A stretch of 64,000 bases of DNA from NCBI GenBank assembly GCA_010094025.1, contig ML991835.1, positions 1 to 64,000 on the forward strand, in the 5' to 3' direction. The position numbers were made by a program, and so were the translations under genes. The DNA is from Viridothelium virens. Taxonomy: Eukaryota; Ascomycota; Dothideomycetes; Trypetheliales; Trypetheliaceae. Below, in pieces: positions 34,131-46,689 of this stretch (position 1 is its first letter; each line of letters begins with the position of its first letter). Below the pieces are notes generated by a model, which saw only the letters and a list, made by a program, of their open reading frames with translations, was not told where the DNA came from and searched no databases.

Positions 34131-35488
34131 GGCTTCCCTGCGCAAATAGTGGGTATGCTTGAGAGTAGAAGCAAAGTGAGATGTGCTATCCCTGTCGTTA
34201 TGGGAAGATAAGAGAATACTATAACGGTTACGGCGGAGAAAATTTAGGGCGGGTGATTCTGTAGATGCATGGTGTTCAAGGAAGTAGCTTCTAGGGCTTC
34301 GGGAAATTTACTGGATTGGTGAAAGCGATTGCCATATTTGTACTAGTCGAACGCATCTGCTTTCTACAGACCCTTCCTTTTTTCTCTTCATTATCTCTCG
34401 CACCGCCTACGGTAGTCACTGCTGAGAACTTGTCAAATGACTAAAAATCTCACGTGATTAGAAGAGGCACGCCAGGGAAAGTGGGTATTCCGGTGAATCG
34501 GCTACTAATTTTGGCCTAATTGGCCGCTGCTTTATTATTAGAAGTGGCCGAAATTGGGCGCGAGCCATCACGACCAAATCAGCATCTCCTGAAGCTGTAA
34601 TTTGCGTTCGCCATATTCGAATATAGGGGTTGAACTAATTAATAATAGTTCATTTGGCCCGAAGCTCTGCGAATTCTGCGTAGATGCCGATAAATAGATA
34701 AATAAATGTATGGATGTACTGAATTTGCTTCGATTCCACTTTTTGGTGGTGGTGGCTGGTGCCCAATTTCGGGCACTTCTTTCTAGCCGTAATAGGTTAG
34801 ATAGAGACACGTCAGGGCTATCGCGACTTTCCAGGCGCCTCCATTCTCGAAAAGCAACCCGTCCCAGGACATCGATCTTTCGAACGATCATTCAAGTGTG
34901 CATACCTTTGGAACACTGGGTCTTCTCAAAGTTCTGATCAAAAGACTCCACACCTTCGAGCACGATCCGAAAATGCGCAATTCACAGGACAAAGTTAAGG
35001 AGAAGAACGTACAGTCAATCTCCGGTACTCTAGAAGGCCTGACGATCAGCTTAGGGTACCCCCCCATAGCTGCACCGGTGACACTAGGTCTGGTCCCGCT
35101 TGCGGCGACAGGCAGTCAACTTGGCTACCCTTTAATCATTCAGCTCATTCAGCCGCGCGAGCTTCGGCCTCTTGTTGGTTTGACTTCTTGCGGCATGTCC
35201 CAGTACACTAATCAGTGCGAGCTCAGCATCTATTGTGATGGAGACTGAGCCGCTTATATATATAGCTTAGCGCCCTGTCAACAAGTGTTGTAAGCCAAGT
35301 CGAGTCTTTTGCCCCTTCAAGCGACTACAGGCGGAGGCTCGTCCTTCACAACTACTGTTAAGCCCTTGAAGACCACTGCGTGCCCTTGAGGTGGAGCTTC
35401 TCGACTCGTCCTATCTCGTGGGAAAAACACTATTCTAGGAAAAAAGTGTCCAGGCAACCCCCAGCTATTTTTTTTCGCGCTTCCCAAG
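34131..35488. other. Intergenic, about 1.4 kb upstream of the STAND gene
   Basis: No gene is seen. It contains a diverged repeat at 34478-34517 (listed) and the promoter of the STAND gene. Frames at 34568-35248 show no family. Confidence 0.45.
34478..34517 (+). repeat. Direct repeat copy A flanking the STAND locus
   Basis: About 40 nt starting aaagtgggtattccggtgaa matches 41201-41240 at 34 of 40 positions in the same orientation. It is probably the edge of an old mobile element. Confidence 0.65.
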
Positions 35489-38400
35489 ATGGCTACGCAG
35501 CCTCCTGAAGAGGATGCCTCGGACTTGGCCAATCTCTGGGAAGAGGCCATTGCTGATTTCAAGGGTTCGACAAAACTGGATCTCACCCAGTGGCACTTTA
35601 AGTCTATGGATGAGGCAATGGACAGTGCAAAGCAGCAGTCAGAAAAGTTCAGCGCCTGGCGACACGATAAAGGCAAGGTGGACCATGTGAGGTCGCTTCT
35701 CGGAAACAATCTCAACTCAATCCAAAAAGTCGTGACTGGTGCAAAAATGGCCGCTGACGCCGCTGGTGCCTTTCCACCTGCATTGCCCGCAACGGCGTTA
35801 ATGACGGCATTTACCGTGGTATTCCAGACCTTTAAGGATGTCAAAGCCGACTACGACCGAGTGAGCGGATTCTACAACCAAATGGGCTCATTCTTTGATC
35901 AAATATCCATGGTCGAGAACAAATCCCCCAAGTTGGGGCCGTTCGAACGTTGCATTCGAAAGGTGTTCAGTGCCATGTTGACCATTGCTGGCATCGCCGC
36001 GGACTACAAGTCAAAGGGCCGGTTCAAGAAATGGGCGAAGAACCTTGTCGACGGTGCAGGTGATCCAAAGTTGGCTGGGGCATACAGTACAATGGACGAT
36101 GCCATTGTAAAGCTTCATCAGGCAGTGGGACTTGCAACATTGTCAGTTCTCGTTGATGTTCAGGAGGTTACCACACGCATCGAAGGCAAGACAGATGACA
36201 TCCTCATCTCACAGCAAGAGATCAAATCCATCACCGTCGACACGCACAGCGATATAAGCACATTGAGGGAGGGACAAGAAGAATCCCTTCTTGAACTCGG
36301 CGGTCTTCGGCGTGCAATGACTTCTGGCTTTGAAGGAGTAGCTCGAATGGAAGCCCAGACGCAGCAGCTTCGTGCTGATTTAAAGGAGATGATGGTGCGT
36401 GCCAAAGTCGGTTCCTTGGCTGATATTTGCTCTCAACTAACGTAGATCGTAAAACCAGAATCGAGAGTTGAAACAATCGAACTCAGAAAAACAGGCTGAC
36501 AGCAAACCAGAGAAATCTGGAAAGGGCGCAAGCGCAACCGAGAGCAGGAGATACAGAAATGCTCAAGTCAAGCGCCATTTCTCTGACGGTGCAGAAGCGC
36601 GCAATATTATCAGAGCTCAGCGTAAAGAAATTGCCGAGTCCTTTGTTGAAGGCACCAACAAGTGGATCTTCGAAGACGACACATACAAGTCTTGGACAGA
36701 TGGAGAAATACCAGCCATTTGGCTCGCTGGCGGTGCTGGAACCGGCAAGTCATTTCTTGCGCACCTAATCGCCTCAAACCTCGAGCATCGGCATGAAGAA
36801 CACGTGTCTGTCGCAAGTTTCTTCTTCCGAGAAGACCAAGATGCATTAAGATCGCTCCGCAATGCACTTCGCTGCGCTGTGTTACAAATTGCCGATTCCA
36901 ACCCGACCTACCTCGAAGTCGTTGCAGCAGAGATTGCAAAGGAAAACGCTGATGACGACCCGTGGTCCCAATTCTTTGCATCACGGTTCCCGTCCGACTC
37001 GCAGGCTCATCTCTATTTCATTCTGGATGGAGTTGACGAGGCGCGTCCGGCAGATCAAGAAGCCATTGTCACACTGATCCGGCAGCTCCCTAGCGCAAAC
37101 CTCAACATTCGTGTCTTGTTCACGGGGCGACCCTCTCTTGAAGCTCTATTCGCAGAGGACCTTCCGAGGGTGATACGTTTGTCCAAGGAACGCATCTCAG
37201 CAGACATGCAACTCCTTGTTGCTGCCCGAACCCGGTCTTTACCGAGACTTCGAAAATTCCATCGACAAACCAAACGAAGAATAGCACAAAAACTAGGCGA
37301 GAGGGCTGATAGCATGCTCTACGTTGAGCACATGCTTCGAAGATTGAGTGCCATTGGGCGAGAAGGAGCTGTTCTGAAAGAACTCGAAAAGAACTTGCCG
37401 GACAGTTTGGAAGAACTCTACAAGCTTCTATTGGAGGAATGCCAGAGAGGTCGAACTCATGCGCAGTATCTGACGCTCAAGACTCTATTTGCAGTGCTGG
37501 CCTACAGTGAGCGGCCCTTGTCTTTGGATGAGGCAACTGACCTTGTCAAACTGACCGATCCTGACGGCACATTTGATATTGAAGACGAGGTCATTGGCCG
37601 CTCTGCTCGTTTACTGGATCTTGGTCGAGACGAGGACGAGGCTGACGATAGCGATCACGTCGCTGATTATCAGGCCGATGAGAGCGATGGCGGCAGTGGT
37701 GACCACGATGCTGAACTTCTGAGCGAAAGGGGAAGGACACGGATTGCACTGCAAGAACGGTCAATGCGCGATTATTTTCGCGCCGTGAATGTGGAAGATG
37801 ACGGACTACGCACGTCGGCCGAACACAGCCACTTACTAATCTTCGAAGTTCTCGTTCGACTATTGTGCGACAAAGCTCCCGTAGAGGTGGTGGAAAAGCC
37901 GTGCTTGCACGCTTATGCAGCACACTACTGGGCTCACCACTTTGTTAAAATTGATGTCGCGGCCGAGCACGTATCAAAAGTCCTTGGAGGGCTGTCAACA
38001 ATCTTCAACAACGAGAATAATGTAGCTGCATCGTTCGAGACATACAAGGCTTTGTATTATGATGACCTGGAGAAGCAAACGTGTTTCCTGGCAAAGTTCA
38101 AGGCCTTCTTGCAGCTATCGAAGGGTATTGACGACGTCCCTTCGAAGCTGAAGGACTGGGCCAAAGATTTGTCCGACATGCCTCAGAAAGCACTCTTGCC
38201 GCTCGCACGAGGTCACGTCAGGTATGTTAATAGACGACTGCCTTACGGCAGCTGGGGGGTGCCTCGACTGGTGATCAATACAATATTACTTCGACTTTAC
38301 TGTCATAACCTTGTTGGTCCATGTTAACACCGCCTTCACATGGGCCAACATGGTCACAACATTTAGTCTGAGGTAACATTGTATTGATCACCAGTTGAGG

Positions 38401-40923
38401 AACCCCCCAGCCGCCATATCACTTTGCAAGGTTCTGGCTAACCATAAAGCAGCAATCAATTTGATCCGCTCAGCAGACGCCTGGTAGAGAATACCTTCCT
38501 CTACACCCGATCAGCTTTAATCACTGCCGGCGTTTTCACGGTTGGGGCCGATGAGAAGCTTGACATTGTCAGAGTGCTAGAGCACTTCCCAGATGTTGAC
38601 AGCAAAAGTGTCGATGCTTTCCGTGCCATCGCTCATGTATTGCAGCGACGTCAGCAGTACGACCTGTCGGAGGAATACGCACGTAAAGCTTTGGAGCTTG
38701 AGGACCCAAGCCCTAGAAATCGCTTCCGAACCCACTGGATCCAAAGCTTCAATCTTTATATGGCGGGCTACGGAATGAATTTTGCAGCTGCGCAAGCTGC
38801 GGAGAACGGAGGAGCCACTAGTGCAGTAGATGAAGACCCCGAGACTGCCAACGAGACTTGCAAAGAGTCACCGCAGCCGAGTGAGACTGCGTCAAGAGAC
38901 AACGTAGATGCACAAGCAGTCTCTATTGGGCAGTCAGGCACGGGCAATGATGCGAAATTGCCGCTGCCTGGCAGAGCAAAATTAGAAGAAGCCCTACAGC
39001 ACATTAAATCTGCTATTGCACTATTACCGGAAGGGTGGCAACATGACGAGACGTGGGTCATAGTGGTAGAAGGCATCTTGATCGGCAAAGCCGCCATGCT
39101 TCGATGCCTGCAACGCATCGACGACGCTCTGGCTGCTTACAATGAGTCACGCGCTGTGCGACCAGATGTTGATACTCTTCTACCTGTGTTACTCAACGCC
39201 ATGGTCAACATTGAGCAGTTTGACATCAATGCAAACGTATGGGCAGAGGACGCCGTCAATCCAGCAAGATACTTTGACATTATTGAATCCTGGACGCCGG
39301 CCGAGCGCCTGAAGTGGATCACTTTTGTCATGGAAGTTGACTATAGTCAAGACGCCTCTGCCAGTCGCGCACTACACATGTGTGCGAAGCGACATGGCGA
39401 ACGGGGTCACTCAATTACGGTCGGCCTCTATGAATCTTACCTCAAGACTGTAGGTCGTACGTCTAGCAAATGCGCTCAGGCCAAGGGCGACCTTGCCCTC
39501 TTCTACAAGATTGCCGTGAACGATCTAAGGAAAGCGCGTGATGTTGCGATGGAGGTACTGGATGTAGAGTATTCAGATGATGACGCGGAAAACTTGGAAG
39601 GCGTGCTGTATGTCGTGCGGCAAGCTCTGTGCGATAACCTCTTTCAATTATTCCGTCAATCCGGCGATCCCCAGGAAAAGCTGAAGCTTCTTGATACGAT
39701 GATGAAGCTACCGATCATCAAAATCGGCACAGAAGGAGACGAAGCGGCTAAGCGCTCCGAGGAAGAGCTGAATGAATCACCGGTACTTGTGATGCAGGCG
39801 TTGATGACCAGGACGATTGGTTCGCCAGTAAAGTTTCGAGAAATGATGGAGAGTATGTTCCAAACATGTGTGGCAGGTCTCACAGACAAGGTTGGAAACA
39901 ATGACTCAACGAGCTTTCGACTGCTAGCCAAGGCTTTAGCATGCGTCCCGGGCCTTAGAAGAGATGCTCAGATTGCGCTCTCGTGCCAGTATTCCATCAC
40001 GGATCCCGACGTTGAGCATCCTGATGAGAATGAAGAGGTCCGTAGTGATGAAGAAGCCAACGAAGACAAGGAAGGGAATGCGACCGGATGCGATGATACC
40101 AACGAGCATAAATTCAAGGATAGCGATCCGACGGTTGAAGTCACAGTCAAGACCCACGCAGTTAAGATCGCGGAGCCGCAACTTACTGAGCTCACGACCG
40201 AATTAGCGAGCCAGGTCGAGGAACTGACTGTAGATAGTGGAGATGAGGCCAAGGCTCATGAGAACGCACAAAATCCAGAGGAGGAAGAGGAAGAAAATGT
40301 GGTTGGAGACCTTCTCCCCGAGTACGAACGTGGCGTTTCCTGTGATGGCAATTGTGACTTCGGTGAAACAGATTGGACCGATGGCGTCATGTACATGTGC
40401 ATCCATTGCGGCAATTGCGACCTATGCGAGGCATGCTATGAGGTACGTTCCCTTCGATTTCTCTCGACTACCTTACCGCGGCTGGGGGGTGCCTCGACTG
40501 GTGATCGATACAATGCTATTTCGACTTTACTGTTACGGCCATGTTGGGCTATGTTGATGCCGCTTTAAAATGGGCCAACATGGGCCAACATGGTAAAGCC
40601 GAAACCACATTGTACCAATCACTAGTCGAGGCACCCCCCAGCGGTAAGGTACGCATTCCCACCAGACTGACATCGAACAGAAGCGCATGGCATGGAACCG
40701 GGGTGAGCCGAATACGGCGTACTGGTACGACTGGTGCGGCAAAGACCATGCATATGTCAAAGGTCCGGTTGACGGCTGGCGAGGGGTGAAGAACGGAGTC
40801 ATCCGCATCGGCGAGGAAGAAATCGAGTTCAAAGAATGGCTCCAATCGCTCAAAGAAGAGCGGTGGCCCAAGGCTTGGGAGAACTTTTGGAAAGGCGAGA
40901 GTTTTCTCCGTGCTGACAACTGA
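35489..40923 (+). CDS. STAND/NLR protein: Goodbye domain - NACHT - TPR-like - zinc-binding C-terminus
   Basis: A fungal NLR-like protein of 1633 residues from four exons (35489-36394, 36459-38221, 38453-40442, 40681-40923), with frames closing across all of them. Residues 1 to about 200 resemble the fungal STAND N-terminal Goodbye domain (LWEEAIADFKGSTKLDL, FPPALPATALMTAF). A helical linker follows. The NACHT domain has the P-loop GGAGTGKS at 393-400 and Walker B LYFILDGVDE at 487-496. After an acidic insert and winged-helix-like part come TPR-like helices (about 750-1200). The C-terminus has a Cys cluster (1520, 1524, 1539, 1542, 1545, 1548, 1551, 1572), ZZ-finger-like, split by intron 3. 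NLRs of this kind are proposed to act in non-self recognition and programmed cell death. Introns 2 and 3 each contain a MITE. Confidence 0.9.
38241..38415 (+). mobile_element. MITE copy 1, in intron 2 of the STAND gene
   Basis: Terminal inverted repeats at 38251-38284 and 38378-38411 (left begins gctggggggtgcctcgactg) match at 32 of 34 positions. The element is non-coding. It lies within the 231-nt intron 38222-38452; without it about 56 nt of intron remain. Outer ends are partly decayed. Confidence 0.85.
40471..40649 (+). mobile_element. MITE copy 2, in intron 3 of the STAND gene
   Basis: The most complete copy. Its ends are ccttaccgcggctggggggt and its inverted counterpart ending agcggtaagg, flanked on both sides by TA (40469-40470 and 40650-40651), which looks like a Tc1/mariner-type target duplication. 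It sits in intron 40443-40680, leaving about 57 nt of ordinary intron. Confidence 0.88.
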
Positions 40924-40930
40924 TTTAGAT

Positions 40931-41104
40931 GCGGCTGGGGGGATCCTCAACTGGTAATCAATACAATGTCATTTCGACTTTACTGTTATAACTTTGTTGG
41001 CTTACATTAAAACCGCCTTAACATGGGTAAACATAGTTGTAACAGTTAAAATGAGGTAACATTGTATTAATCACCAGTTGAGGAATCCCCCAGCCGCGGT
41101 AAGG
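40931..41104 (+). mobile_element. MITE copy 3, just after the STAND stop codon
   Basis: Begins 8 nt after the TGA at 40921-40923, with gcggctggggggatcctcaa on the left and cccccagccgcggtaagg on the right, followed by TA. The left end has lost part of the terminal sequence. It lies in the probable 3' UTR. Confidence 0.85.
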
Positions 41105-41875
41105 TAGTGACGTTGCGAGCATGTTACGAATTTATGAAAAACCGTTGGTGTGTGATGATTGAATTACAACCCACATGGCGGTTAACAGGCATTGCCTACG
41201 AAAGTCGGTGTTCCGGTGAATCAGCTACCAAGTTCGGCCTAAAATAGCGGCAAAAGTACCGCGGAAAGCACGGACACTAATATCCTAGCCCTAGTATTGT
41301 AGGGGCCTCATTTCACCTTCTTCCTAATTGCTGCACAGGAATGCTCAACTAACTGCAGAAATTAGTATATGTAGAACAGAAAAGATTTGACCAAACATTC
41401 TTGTTAGCTCCATATGTGTCAGTAACTGATTACCATGTTAGCCTTTGCTGCTGTCTTGTTTCCCCATACTATCTTTAACCTCATCAAACCAGAACATGGG
41501 GGTTTCAAGAGCCGAACCTACAGGTCGCTGCTACCGTATTTCAAGAATTTAATAAGTGTCACAAACTGCACACAGCTGGATCTTGTATGAGACCGAGACT
41601 CAGATTTATCCGTACGTAAGACCAAGCCGGAACTTGGATTTATCCACGCATGGGAGCACCTCATCTTTGGATATACGACAGCCGTGCACCCACGAACTTC
41701 CGAAACCTCTGTACCTACCTAAATGTATTAACCCATCCAGCACATCCAATTTGCTGCTCTGACGATGAGAGATAATACAAGATTATTAGTGCCGCTATAT
41801 TCCGAGGATATATCTCGTAATGTGAATGGGATTGATCTAGTTATATCTGTAATTTAAATCTGCTACACCTAAGCG
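41105..41875. other. Intergenic, convergent region, no gene seen
   Basis: Between the STAND gene (+) and the ankyrin pseudogene (-). It contains the second copy of the flanking direct repeat at 41201-41240. A frame at 41556-41762 has no features. Confidence 0.45.
41201..41240 (+). repeat. Direct repeat copy B flanking the STAND locus
   Basis: Starts aaagtcggtgttccggtgaa and matches copy A at 34478-34517. Nothing between the copies shows a transposase. Confidence 0.65.
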
Positions 41876-44800
41876 TTAAGGCGTATGACAGATAAAATTG
41901 GTTGAGTTGCAATTCGAATCCATTCCATCAACCTCTTCAAACCCCTCAGACCAGAGTCGAATGCGCTCCTGGCCAGCTTTGTAATACTCTTCGTCCTGAG
42001 ATAAGCAGACCTCCACGTCTCCGATATACGTTTGGGCCACAATATTATCACTAGGTTCTTCAAAGTATTTCATCATTCTCTTACTCCAGGTATTCTGAAG
42101 GAACGACACAAGTGTAGTAGAGGTTTCAGTAAGCTCAGTCTCAAACTCTGTCATTAGTGCTTCCAAGTCCATGAGAGGCCCACTGTTTTCGTCCTGAATC
42201 TCGTGGATCTTGATATCACTCTCACGAAAAAGGGGAAGGGCTGGGCAACAGGTGTGCGAGAGACCTAGTGCAATAAATGTCTCGTACCGTACAATACTTT
42301 TCCGAAATGATGCCGAGAAGACACTGTGTCGCATCTCTACCACAGATTCTAGCCAAGCTAAAATTGACCGTCTCGCGATCCATAGACGCCGGTAAGATCT
42401 CGGGTCACGAATGGCATGACGCTTGAAGATGACCGTTAATGGCAGACACCCAGCTATAGAGCAGGCACACGCGCAACTGTCGCCGACTTCCTCCTTAGGC
42501 AATGCAATGAGAAAGCTATCCAAGGGGGCAGACAAGTAGCGATATTGTTCAAATAGCCTATTTTTTCCATGAAAGCTCGGTCCAGCAAAGAAGCCGACTG
42601 GTGGGCTGGCGTTGTTTCTCGACCGTCTACCACCAGGCGGGTGCAGATGCTGGCTCCTTTGGATACAAGCCAATGGGGGTAAGAAAGGTATTCTCGCATG
42701 CCCAATAATATAGGACTGCGATATAATGCTGTTGCCAATGGATCCCGTCCGACTTTAGAAAGGGTCTTAATGTCTCGAAATCCTACTCTGTATAGGTGCT
42801 CCGCGATCTCAGTAGTCATATCTTTGTTGCGATATAAAGATGGTGCTGAACAAGTCTGTTCAAATTGTAGTCGGGGAGGAATGTCAACTCGAAAAGAAAG
42901 AAGAGCTTTGTAGACAGAATCTGCCTGTTCGTCTAATAAACGATCCTTGTTCAATCTCAGTTGAATCAAACTTTGAGGCGGCAGGGAATTGTACGCTAAT
43001 CTAAACAAATCTCTCCGGCGATCTGCAAGCGCTTCTATTAGAGTAACCATGACTTGTTCATCAGAAGTGACTCTGAGGGCGAGAGAGAGGCAGTCTTCGG
43101 CGTACAAGTTACTATCCGTCGTGAATAAGGCGAGACTACTACCCTGCTGCAGGAGGACTCGTATGGCCTCGATATCCTGACAATAGATTGCATAATGTAA
43201 TGGAAGTAATCCTCTGTGACTGGGTGAATTGACCAAAGATTTTCCTCCATATTCTAAGATAAGCATGAGACCAGTTGGCCAACCACATGCAAGATGAAGG
43301 ACATTTTCGCCATCTTCGTTCTTTTCAAAGATGCTCTGTGGACAGTACTGCAGTATTTGTCGAACTTTCGATGAAGATCTTTCAATTACGGCAAAGCCAA
43401 GGGTATTAGAGCTGCCCTCTGCGTCCCGCTCAGTTACAGTCATCGATTCCAGGGGAGGTACTGTACCGCTAAATTTTATCTCAATCGACCACACGCGGTG
43501 GTAGTAGCTAAAAGACGGAGTTCGGTCATAAGGAGAAGTTTTAGGAGGACCTAAATAGTTAGGGCTGGCTCCACGTAACATTAAGTCCTGGAATAGAGAC
43601 ACGAAAGAAGGTGACTCAGTTGCGAAACCATGGAAACAGCCGATAGAATTGAACGTTTCCTTGAATGCATCAATTGTGGAGCAATAGCTCGGTTAGCATT
43701 CCTGTAAACTCATGCGAAAATCTGACAACTCACAGTCCATCAACAGCTTTTTCACCCACAGGAACGCCATGGTCGATCAGATCTAGTATAAGAGTACGAA
43801 AGCTATATTACGCAATTGGAGAATAACAATAGTAAGGCGTACGGCGCATTGCTTTCTGTTCCATTAGATTAGCTTTGCAGACAATCTCCAACTGGTGGAA
43901 GCGAATGTACCAGTAGCAAAGTGTTGCCCCATTCATCGGTGTCATACGGACTTGCTTCTCCTCTTTCAAAAAGCTGTCGGATTCGGATCATGGCTGGTTC
44001 GAAATCGGCTCGGAAATGCTCTGTACTTAAGGCGGCAAACGCGGGGGAGTCATTCGACACCATTGGGTGATAGATTAGTGATGGACTTATCGCAGCTCCG
44101 CCTGCTCCTTGCTTGATACAAATAGAAGCCCGTACAGCTCCGTGTAGGAGGTAGGTAGTATATAGCCAAATTGAGAGCTGCTGTTCATGTTGATAGAACG
44201 CACAATGCTGGCCATGAGACCGTATGCTTGTCCATGAGAAAAAAACACTCCGCAGCCACAAGCGATGGTCATTGCACTGATACAGCTGCGGGAATTGGCA
44301 CTTGCATAGAAGCGGTCTCTTTGGGGTCTTCTTCAAAGTAAGAATATTGTGATGTTCTTCATTTTCCTCTGTTTGTTTGTAATCTGCAATTGAGGACCCC
44401 CTAGTTTGGTGACAAGCTTCTTGAAGTAGACTTGGCTTCGACATGAACAGTCCTTGTAATCTTGTGTATTGCTGTACAGGGTCGAGCCGCAACTCTTCGA
44501 CTTTTGCCACCACTGCATTAACTGTATCATGGATTGCTGAGATATCAGTTCGTGTTGCCATGGAGCTGGATTCTAGCGTGGAAATTTTGAGACTCATGTC
44601 ACAGAAACCTTCCCTCATAGTCTTGAAGGACGCTTCCGCTGTTCCCTTGACCGCATCGAGCTTCTGGTCATGCAAGCGAATTTGATCCTAGAGCAGCGAT
44701 TGATCTTGCTTTAATTCTTGCGTGAGGTCACTGAGCAACGACAGATCTTGCATTAGTTCTTGCGTGAGGTCACTGGATGCTACTCAGTGATTTCCTCTCG

Positions 44801-45269
44801 CAATGATCAAGACGACTGCTTACAGCTGCAGAATCTGGACTGCCTTTGCAAGAACTATCCCGATATCTCCGACCCGATGTTGGATTTCCTTGAGCGTATC
44901 TTTACGAAAAGGATATAATGCCACAACTCCGATAGTTTTTGCCCTCTCCTTCATACTACCTGGCGCTGGGTAGTGTCGGCATTTTTGGAGAATCGTGTCC
45001 AGGCAGCTGAAAGCACGTTGGATATTAACGATACATTTTTCAACTTCGGCGATATCGTCAATGAGAAGAGCGGAGTGATTTTCCATTTTCAAGCTCCGCT
45101 GTAATAAAATAAGAATGTTTTGTTCACGCTCGAGGCTGGTGACTGCCACTTCGACATCTTCTTCACGGCTGTTCCAGTCTTTGTAGTATTTCACAAGGCC
45201 CTGGCAGATTTGTATTCCCAGAGAAACAGCCCCTGCTGCACCTGAGGAAATGGAAAGCGGGTCGGTCAT
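41876..45269 (-). pseudogene. Helo-like N-terminal domain / ankyrin protein, probably inactivated
   Basis: The start (45269, MTDPLSISSGAAGAVSLGIQ) is the typical fungal Helo-like N-terminal domain seen in STAND and related proteins. Exons fit at 45269-44824, 44772-43879, 43802-43734 and 43687 onward; intron 43803-43878 would need a GC donor. The middle keeps a conserved Cys/aromatic region and GAGGAAISPSL. Later ankyrin-like repeats follow (NEDGENVLHLACGWPTG, HRGLLPLHYAIYCQDIEAIR). Two lesions break the frame: TAG at 44688-44690 directly after a 42-nt tandem repeat, and a one-base shift near 42610, beyond which the other frame continues sensibly (VGFFAGPSFHG ... DSCACACSIAGCLPL) to 41876. Sequence error cannot be excluded. 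Confidence 0.65.
44691..44774 (-). repeat. Two tandem 42-nt coding repeats
   Basis: The 14-residue unit SDLTQEL(M/K)QD(L/Q)SLL occurs twice, predicted coiled coil, just after the first exon junction. The next codon is the in-frame TAG. Confidence 0.8.
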
Positions 45270-46689
45270 TGTATTATGTTAAGGGATAAGAAGACCTGCG
45301 ATAATTGCATATTGAGTACACTTTGGGGAGAGGTTGATTTGGGGAGGGGCTGAGTTTCTAGAAGCACCTGGACGCAATGCGTCCGTCGACCAATGAGTGA
45401 GCTACGTCGAAAGGCTGGCATTCTGCTTGACATCTCATCTGGACCAGAGCAAGCCTGAGCAAATATACATGCCACACGACATGGCTTCAACGCATCCCAT
45501 TTCCATAATTCCTATAATCTCTTTCTTCTCCACAGTATTATAGTGCCATGCTCGGTAAAATTAAGCCTTGTAATGTACTCCTGCACCACCCGCCTGGAAA
45601 TCATCCCTCTCTCTACTCTCGACGCCATCCGCCAAGCGACTCTAACCCGCTAACTCCTCAAAGCCCGCTGGGCTCTGTTCGCCCTATTCAGCGCTCTCCT
45701 CCGCCGTCCTCTTTGGTTAATGCTGTAACTCACCCCCTCTCTGCGTCCAAACCCGCACTGAACCTTTCGCCAACCCCTCATCACCAGTCTCATCCACCTC
45801 TTCCTCCACCATACTACGCTCGTCGAACCGCGCACACCAACCGCGCCAATATTAGGCTGGGAGAAAGATCGATTCGTTGTTATCTACAAGCCAGTATTCA
45901 AGGGGAGCCTAGTAAGAGACGAAGGGATTAAGCCGTAGCCGCTCTGAAACGTGGTACAGTCCGCCTCCCTCAGCAGTCACAGGAACGACTACTGCAAGTC
46001 ACAGGATTAGGACTGGGATAGACACGGAAAATGAGGTAGTGGTCCTAATTCATCCCCTAGGGTTCCCGAGGACTACTATGTGTCTTAAGTTCGAGCTGGA
46101 ATGAGAGCCTATACTCTCCGTCGGGGTCACACCACGGGGACGAGAGAGAAAAGCGGCAATGGAGGTAAAAGTCGAGCTCCAGAGCTGTTCAAAAATCTAT
46201 ATCGGACGCGGTGACACCAGATAGAACACAGATAATGGAATGAGGAAAGAGCAGAGAAGATGAAAAGTACCTATACTTACCATATGCATTTTTAATTATT
46301 CTCAAGTAGGAACCATTTTCAAAGAGCGTAAACTTGATGGTCGATTTACCGGAACATAGATTACTTTCTAGTAGCATAGTTCTGCCAGGAAAAGAAATTT
46401 GGTGAGAGATGTGGGTACATTTATGGTTTATTTGCATGATTGTACTTCGTACTCCGTAGCCTTGCCAACAAGGTCGTTGGGTGGTTGCTCCGTCATCGGT
46501 AGGCTTATCGATAAGAAGATAGCATCAAACTTTGACGCGTCCCTTTCGCGTCTCTAGCACCTGCAACGACCAGCTGGCTCAACAACTGCGATCTTGGATG
46601 GACGCCCTTCGATCCTTCTTCTAAGCTCCCGGCATTCACCCCTCGGAAGCCCAACTCACTGCTCGAGATCGCCTCTTCTACTGCCCAAC
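45270..46689. other. Intergenic, about 1.4 kb
   Basis: No secure gene. A proline-rich frame at 45548-45931 (127 codons) probably reflects CT-rich DNA. It contains the promoter of APC11. Confidence 0.45.
46535..46540 (+). promoter_or_regulatory. MluI cell-cycle-box-like site upstream of APC11
   Basis: ACGCGT, followed shortly by TCGCGTC, lies 150 nt before the APC11 start. MCB sites bind MBF-type G1/S factors, so this would suit a cell-cycle gene. It is a short match and could be chance. Confidence 0.3.

Noticed and set aside
38222-38452. Idea that the MITEs are introners that created the introns
   Set aside because: Splice sites lie outside the elements, and about 56-57 nt of normal intron remain when the elements are removed.
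45548-45931. Proline-rich 127-codon plus-strand frame
   Set aside because: Low-complexity CT-rich DNA with no domain, no conserved start context and a competing frame on the other strand.
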